NCBI GenBank assembly: GCA_023091665.1
Contig: JALJCQ010000033.1
Span: 806,001-870,000, forward strand
Direction of reading: 5' to 3'
DNA: 64,000 bases
Source of the DNA: Pythium myriotylum
Lineage: Eukaryota; Oomycota; Peronosporomycetes; Pythiales; Pythiaceae
The notes beneath the pieces are model-generated. The model ran no database searches and had not been told where the DNA came from. It saw nothing but the letters and a program-made list of their open reading frames with translations. Position numbers and translations under genes: made by a program. Below are positions 57,502-64,000 of the stretch, piece by piece (position 1 is the stretch's first letter; each line of letters opens with the position of its first letter).

Positions 57502-57761
57502 CTCTGCCTCTACCTCTGCATGTGTGTGCGTGAGTGCCGCGCGTAAGGTTTTCGCATCTGCTGTCGGTGTGTCTGTTTTGCGGCGTGTGTGCTTGGCTGG
57601 AAAGTGGGGTAGGTGTCGATCCCTGGTGCGTTGGTTGTGGGTACGAGAGGAGGGCGGTGGAGGTGTGACCATGGTGTTCTGGCGCAGCGAGTCGTCGCGA
57701 ATATGGGGGCGTGGACTTTATGTGTCGAAATGGTGTCAAAACATAGTATTTGGCAAAGAAA

Positions 57762-57834
57762 TTCCCACACCGGGACTCGAACCCGGGTCGCGTGGGTGAA
57801 AGCCACGTATCCTAACCACCTAGACTATATGGGA
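57762..57834 (-). tRNA. tRNA-Glu(UUC), array copy 24
   Basis: Identical to copy 1. Unit 1,074 bp, standard octamer number. Confidence 0.96.
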
Positions 57835-58567
57835 AGTGCACGCGATGCATTCGCCAATACTCACACAAATACACCGCGCGAACACACAACACACCGACGA
57901 ACGTGCTCCCAACTCCAATAGACCCCCCATGCCCCTTTCTCTCCCCCCAATCAACAAAAAATTGCACACACCACGCCTCTGCACGATCCTCATCGATACA
58001 GCAACCCACCAAGCGCCCCAGCCTTTCCGACATTGTGACTACACCTACTCACACCACGCTGCTCTGTCGTGTGGCAACAGATCTCACGATACACTTGCAG
58101 CGAAGCGCATTGAGCGGAAACCCTACCGACTTGGACGCAGCTCAACTCACTCCGACAGATCGCATTGGATCTCATCCATATCCACGCTATATACCCCCTG
58201 CGCTCGAACGCGGGGTATGCTTTATATACCTTCGTCTTGTCTAGCTTGACACGGGCGTTTCCACTGGAGTTGTGTCAAACCGTGGTCCACGAGGCGACCC
58301 CCCGTTGCGGGGGCGAGCGCGGGAAGATAGGACCCATAGTGCAGCGAAGGGGGTAGTGTAGCTTGGTTGACTCCATCCACTCCAGTCTACCCAGCTCTTT
58401 TGGCCCCCAGCTTGGAATTGATGACTACTCTGGCAGTCCCTCTTCTGTACTCTACTTCTCTACCAGTCTGTGCATCCGTCGCTCCCTCTCTCCCTCTCTC
58501 CCTCTCTCCCTCTCTCCCTCTCTCCCTCTCTCCCTCTCTCCGTCCGTCTCGCTCTGCCCCTGCCTCT

Positions 58568-58599
<32 letters not shown>

Positions 58600-58859
58600 C
58601 TCTGCCTCTACCTCTGCATGTGTGTGCGTGAGTGCCGCGCGTAAGGTTTTCGCATCTGCTGTCGGTGTGTCTGTTTTGCGGCGTGTGTGCTTGGCTGGAA
58701 AGTGGGGTAGGTGTCGATCCCTGGTGCGTTGGTTGTGGGTACGAGAGGAGGGCGGTGGAGGTGTGACCATGGTGTTCTGGCGCAGCGAGTCGTCGCGAAT
58801 ATGGGGGCGTGAACTTTATGTGTCGAAATGGTGTCAAAACATAGTATTTGGCAAAGAAA

Positions 58860-58932
58860 TTCCCACACCGGGACTCGAACCCGGGTCGCGTGGGTGAAAG
58901 CCACGTATCCTAACCACCTAGACTATATGGGA
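58860..58932 (-). tRNA. tRNA-Glu(UUC), array copy 25
   Basis: Identical to copy 1. Unit 1,098 bp: expanded octamers as in unit 23, CACGCTGCTC marker near 58060, and a private GTGAAC change near 58811. Confidence 0.96.
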
Positions 58933-59641
58933 AGTGCACGCGATGCATTCGCCAATACTCACACAAATACACCGCGCGAACACACAACACACCGACGAAC
59001 GTGCTCCCAACTCCAATAGACCCCCCATGCCCCTTTCTCTCCCCCCAATCAACAAAAAATTGCACACACCACGCCTCTGCACGATCCTCATCGATACAGC
59101 AACCCACCAAGCGCCCCAGCCTTTCCGACATTGTGACTACACCTACTCACACCACGCAGCTCTGTCGTGTGGCAACAGATCTCACGATACACTTGCAGCG
59201 AAGCGCATTGAGCGGAAACCCTACCGACTTGGACGCAGCTCAACTCACTCCGACAGATCGCATTGGATCTCATCCATATCCACGCTATATACCCCCTGCG
59301 CTCGAACGCGGGGTATGCTTTATATACCTTCGTCTTGTCTAGCTTGACACGGGCGTTTCCACTGGAGTTGTGTCAAACCGTGGTCCACGAGGCGACCCCC
59401 CGTTGCGGGGGCGAGCGCGGGAAGATAGGACCCATAGTGCAGCGAAGGGGGTAGTGTAGCTTGGTTGACTCCATCCACTCCAGTCTACCCAGCTCTTTTG
59501 GCCCCCAGCTTGGAATTGATGACTACTCTGGCAGTCCCTCTTCTGTACTCTACTTCTCTACCAGTCTGTGCATCCGTCGCTCCCTCTCTCCCTCTCTCCC
59601 TCTCTCCCTCTCTCCGTCCGTCTCGCTCTGCCCCTGCCTCT

Positions 59642-59673
<32 letters not shown>

Positions 59674-59933
59674 CTCTGCCTCTACCTCTGCATGTGTGTG
59701 CGTGAGTGCCGCGCGTAAGGTTTTCGCATCTGCTGTCGGTGTGTCTGTTTTGCGGCGTGTGTGCTTGGCTGGAAAGTGGGGTAGGTGTCGATCCCTGGTG
59801 CGTTGGTTGTGGGTACGAGAGGAGGGCGGTGGAGGTGTGACCATGGTGTTCTGGCGCAGCGAGTCGTCGCGAATATGGGGGCGTGGACTTTATGTGTCGA
59901 AATGGTGTCAAAACATAGTATTTGGCAAAGAAA

Positions 59934-60006
59934 TTCCCACACCGGGACTCGAACCCGGGTCGCGTGGGTGAAAGCCACGTATCCTAACCACCTAGACTAT
60001 ATGGGA
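59934..60006 (-). tRNA. tRNA-Glu(UUC), array copy 26
   Basis: Identical to copy 1. Unit 1,074 bp, like unit 24. Confidence 0.96.
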
Positions 60007-60715
60007 AGTGCACGCGATGCATTCGCCAATACTCACACAAATACACCGCGCGAACACACAACACACCGACGAACGTGCTCCCAACTCCAATAGACCCCCC
60101 ATGCCCCTTTCTCTCCCCCCAATCAACAAAAAATTGCACACACCACGCCTCTGCACGATCCTCATCGATACAGCAACCCACCAAGCGCCCCAGCCTTTCC
60201 GACATTGTGACTACACCTACTCACACCACGCTGCTCTGTCGTGTGGCAACAGATCTCACGATACACTTGCAGCGAAGCGCATTGAGCGGAAACCCTACCG
60301 ACTTGGACGCAGCTCAACTCACTCCGACAGATCGCATTGGATCTCATCCATATCCACGCTATATACCCCCTGCGCTCGAACGCGGGGTATGCTTTATATA
60401 CCTTCGTCTTGTCTAGCTTGACACGGGCGTTTCCACTGGAGTTGTGTCAAACCGTGGTCCACGAGGCGACCCCCCGTTGCGGGGGCGAGCGCGGGAAGAT
60501 AGGACCCATAGTGCAGCGAAGGGGGTAGTGTAGCTTGGTTGACTCCATCCACTCCAGTCTACCCAGCTCTTTTGGCCCCCAGCTTGGAATTGATGACTAC
60601 TCTGGCAGTCCCTCTTCTGTACTCTACTTCTCTACCAGTCTGTGCATCCGTCGCTCCCTCTCTCCCTCTCTCCCTCTCTCCCTCTCTCCGTCCGTCTCGC
60701 TCTGCCCCTGCCTCT

Positions 60716-60747
<32 letters not shown>

Positions 60748-61001
60748 CTCTACCTCTGCATGTGTGTGCGTGAGTGCCGCGCGTAAGGTTTTCGCATCTG
60801 CTGTCGGTGTGTCTGTTTTGCGGCGTGTGTGCTTGGCTGGAAAGTGGGGTAGGTGTCGATCCCTGGTGCGTTGGTTGTGGGTACGAGAGGAGGGCGGTGG
60901 AGGTGTGACCATGGTGTTCTGGCGCAGCGAGTCGTCGCGAATATGGGGGCGTGGACTTTATGTGTCGAAATGGTGTCAAAACATAGTATTTGGCAAAGAA
61001 A

Positions 61002-61074
61002 TTCCCACACCGGGACTCGAACCCGGGTCGCGTGGGTGAAAGCCACGTATCCTAACCACCTAGACTATATGGGA
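61002..61074 (-). tRNA. tRNA-Glu(UUC), array copy 27
   Basis: Identical to copy 1. Unit 1,068 bp with the CACGCTGCTC marker near 60232, shared with unit 25. Confidence 0.96.
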
Positions 61075-61783
61075 AGTGCACGCGATGCATTCGCCAATAC
61101 TCACACAAATACACCGCGCGAACACACAACACACCGACGAACGTGCTCCCAACTCCAATAGACCCCCCATGCCCCTTTCTCTCCCCCCAATCAACAAAAA
61201 ATTGCACACACCACGCCTCTGCACGATCCTCATCGATACAGCAACCCACCAAGCGCCCCAGCCTTTCCGACATTGTGACTACACCTACTCACACCACGCA
61301 GCTCTGTCGTGTGGCAACAGATCTCACGATACACTTGCAGCGAAGCGCATTGAGCGGAAACCTTACCGACTTGGACGCAGCTCAACTCACTCCGACAGAT
61401 CGCATTGGATCTCATCCATATCCACGCTATATACCCCCTGCGCTCGAACGCGGGGTATGCTTTATATACCTTCGTCTTGTCTAGCTTGACACGGGCGTTT
61501 CCACTGGAGTTGTGTCAAACCGTGGTCCACGAGGCGACCCCCCGTTGCGGGGGCGAGCGCGGGAAGATAGGACCCATAGTGCAGCGAAGGGGGTAGTGTA
61601 GCTTGGTTGACTCCATCCACTCCAGTCTACCCAGCTCTTTTGGCCCCCAGCTTGGAATTGATGACTACTCTGGCAGTCCCTCTTCTGTACTCTACTTCTC
61701 TACCAGTCTGTGCATCCGTCGCTCCCTCTCTCCCTCTCTCCCTCTCTCCCTCTCTCCGTCCGTCTCGCTCTGCCCCTGCCTCT

Positions 61784-61815
<32 letters not shown>

Positions 61816-62069
61816 CTCTACCTCTGCATGTGTGTGCGTGAGTGCCGCGCGTAAGGTTTTCGCATCTGCTGTCGGTGTGTCTGTTTTGCGGCGTGTGTGC
61901 TTGGCTGGAAAGTGGGGTAGGTGTCGATCCCTGGTGCGTTGGTTGTGGGTACGAGAGGAGGGCGGTGGAGGTGTGACCATGGTGTTCTGGCGCAGCGAGT
62001 CGTCGCGAATATGGGGGCGTGGACTTTATGTGTCGAAATGGTGTCAAAACATAGTATTTGGCAAAGAAA

Positions 62070-62142
62070 TTCCCACACCGGGACTCGAACCCGGGTCGCG
62101 TGGGTGAAAGCCACGTATCCTAACCACCTAGACTATATGGGA
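62070..62142 (-). tRNA. tRNA-Glu(UUC), array copy 28
   Basis: Identical to copy 1. Unit 1,068 bp; private ACCTTACCGAC change near 61364. Confidence 0.96.
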
Positions 62143-62852
62143 AGTGCACGCGATGCATTCGCCAATACTCACACAAATACACCGCGCGAACACACAACAC
62201 ACCGACGAACGTGCTCCCAACTCCAATAGACCCCCCATGCCCCTTTCTCTCCCCCCAATCAACAAAAAATTGCACACACCACGCCTCTGCACGATCCTCA
62301 TCGATACAGCAACCCACCAAGCGCCCCAGCCTTTCCGACATTGTGACTACACCTACTCACACCACGCAGCTCTGTCGTGTGGCAACAGATCTCACGATAC
62401 ACTTGCAGCGAAGCGCATTGAGCGGAAACCCTACCGACTTGGACGCAGCTCAACTCACTCCGACAGATCGCATTGGATCTCATCCATATCCACGCTATAT
62501 ACCCCCTGCGCTCGAACGCGGGGTATGCTTTATATACCTTTCGTCTTGTCTAGCTTGACACGGGCGTTTCCACTGGAGTTGTGTCAAACCGTGGTCCACG
62601 AGGCGACCCCCCGTTGCGGGGGCGAGCGCGGGAAGATAGGACCCATAGTGCAGCGAAGGGGGTAGTGTAGCTTGGTTGACTCCATCCACTCCAGTCTACC
62701 CAGCTCTTTTGGCCCCCAGCTTGGAATTGATGACTACTCTGGCAGTCCCTCTTCTGTACTCTACTTCTCTACCAGTCTGTGCATCCGTCGCTCCCTCTCT
62801 CCCTCTCTCCCTCTCTCCCTCTCTCCGTCCGTCTCGCTCTGCCCCTGCCTCT

Positions 62853-62884
<32 letters not shown>

Positions 62885-63138
62885 CTCTACCTCTGCATGT
62901 GTGTGCGTGAGTGCCGCGCGTAAGGTTTTCGCATCTGCTGTCGGTGTGTCTGTTTTGCGGCGTGTGTGCTTGGCTGGAAAGTGGGGTAGGTGTCGATCCC
63001 TGGTGCGTTGGTTGTGGGTACGAGAGGAGGGCGGTGGAGGTGTGACCATGGTGTTCTGGCGCAGCGAGTCGTCGCGAATATGGGGGCGTGGACTTTATGT
63101 GTCGAAATGGTGTCAAAACATAGTATTTGGCAAAGAAA

Positions 63139-63211
63139 TTCCCACACCGGGACTCGAACCCGGGTCGCGTGGGTGAAAGCCACGTATCCTAACCACCTAG
63201 ACTATATGGGA
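63139..63211 (-). tRNA. tRNA-Glu(UUC), array copy 29
   Basis: Identical to copy 1. Unit 1,069 bp: a one-base T insertion after the TATA motif (TATACCTTTCG), also present in the partial unit 30 that runs off the window. Confidence 0.96.
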
Positions 63212-63921
63212 AGTGCACGCGATGCATTCGCCAATACTCACACAAATACACCGCGCGAACACACAACACACCGACGAACGTGCTCCCAACTCCAATAGAC
63301 CCCCCATGCCCCTTTCTCTCCCCCCAATCAACAAAAAATTGCACACACCACGCCTCTGCACGATCCTCATCGATACAGCAACCCACCAAGCGCCCCAGCC
63401 TTTCCGACATTGTGACTACACCTACTCACACCACGCAGCTCTGTCGTGTGGCAACAGATCTCACGATACACTTGCAGCGAAGCGCATTGAGCGGAAACCC
63501 TACCGACTTGGACGCAGCTCAACTCACTCCGACAGATCGCATTGGATCTCATCCATATCCACGCTATATACCCCCTGCGCTCGAACGCGGGGTATGCTTT
63601 ATATACCTTTCGTCTTGTCTAGCTTGACACGGGCGTTTCCACTGGAGTTGTGTCAAACCGTGGTCCACGAGGCGACCCCCCGTTGCGGGGGCGAGCGCGG
63701 GAAGATAGGACCCATAGTGCAGCGAAGGGGGTAGTGTAGCTTGGTTGACTCCATCCACTCCAGTCTACCCAGCTCTTTTGGCCCCCAGCTTGGAATTGAT
63801 GACTACTCTGGCAGTCCCTCTTCTGTACTCTACTTCTCTACCAGTCTGTGCATCCGTCGCTCCCTCTCTCCCTCTCTCCCTCTCTCCCTCTCTCCGTCCG
63901 TCTCGCTCTGCCCCTGCCTCT

Positions 63922-63953
<32 letters not shown>

Positions 63954-64000
63954 CTCTACCTCTGCATGTGTGTGCGTGAGTGCCGCGCGTAAGGTTTTCG

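Larger units (their letters stand above)
31758..64000. repeat. Tandem array of about 1.08-kb units, each with one tRNA-Glu gene
   Basis: Twenty-nine complete head-to-tail units plus a partial one cut by the window edge; the true array is longer. Unit lengths range from 1,050 to 1,116 bp. Almost all differences are multiples of 6 or 8 bp in a pyrimidine-rich microsatellite; elsewhere units differ by single bases. The first unit starts TATGGGAAGTGCACGCGATA, with the last 7 bp of a tRNA position but no complete tRNA to its left. Apart from the tRNA, each unit has a hairpin between two TATA-like motifs, a GC-rich structured stretch ending in TTTT, a CT/TGCCTC microsatellite and a G-rich stretch before the tRNA. 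Long frames in the units are low-complexity artefacts. Confidence 0.95.

Noticed and set aside
31758..64000. Array as a pure assembly artefact
   Set aside because: Units are not identical: markers such as CCTATCTCC, GGACACAGC, TGTCTC and one-base insertions distinguish neighbours and recur in ordered blocks. The true copy number still needs long reads.
31758..64000. CRISPR, satellite-only or rDNA/5S repeat
   Set aside because: The unit is far too long for CRISPR, holds a well-folded tRNA with Pol III boxes, and contains no 5S or other rRNA sequence.

Overview
The window is eukaryotic, and most likely oomycete or a related stramenopile. The tRNA genes have internal A and B boxes and no encoded CCA. 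One transposase gene has a GT-AG intron. The transposons (Ty1/copia, Ty3/gypsy, MULE, piggyBac, pogo-like) have the GC-rich style I associate with oomycetes. The organism is an inference. I see no conserved single-copy host protein gene; everything recognisable is transposon, repeat or tRNA.

Region 1 (1-18543) is a Ty1/copia cluster. On the minus strand a full-length but dead element (13591-18543) is followed, in its own sense direction, by tandem LTR-plus-3'-pol units of 2,614 bp. These share one exact LTR/pol junction and the same inactivating lesions. A plus-strand copia element (2501-7293) later inserted into one unit with a 5-bp AGGAA target duplication. Its primer-binding site matches the anticodon region of initiator tRNA-Met, and the first gag ATG lies inside that site.

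Region 2 (18544-29045) is a Russian doll. A decayed Ty3/gypsy integrase reading rightwards is cut by the copia cluster on its left, by two TTAA-flanked MITEs, and by a 7.6-kb MULE. The MULE transposase is itself cut by a TTAA chain (three MITEs and a complete piggyBac-type element) and by a pogo-derived element. The pogo-derived element carries a fold-back MITE. Low-complexity tracts (29-29.4 kb), a tRNA-like SINE candidate and a decayed pogo-like transposase (29980-31449) follow.

Region 3 (31758 to the end) is a head-to-tail array of 29 complete units and one partial unit, each about 1.05-1.12 kb. Each complete unit holds one identical 73-nt tRNA-Glu(UUC) gene on the minus strand. Units differ by 6-bp and 8-bp microsatellite steps and a few point markers. 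Two neighbouring three-unit blocks carry the same ordered markers, which suggests recent multi-unit unequal exchange. Each unit also has a hairpin between two TATA-like motifs and a strongly structured stretch ending in TTTT, which may be a second small RNA gene. This array is the most unusual object in the window.
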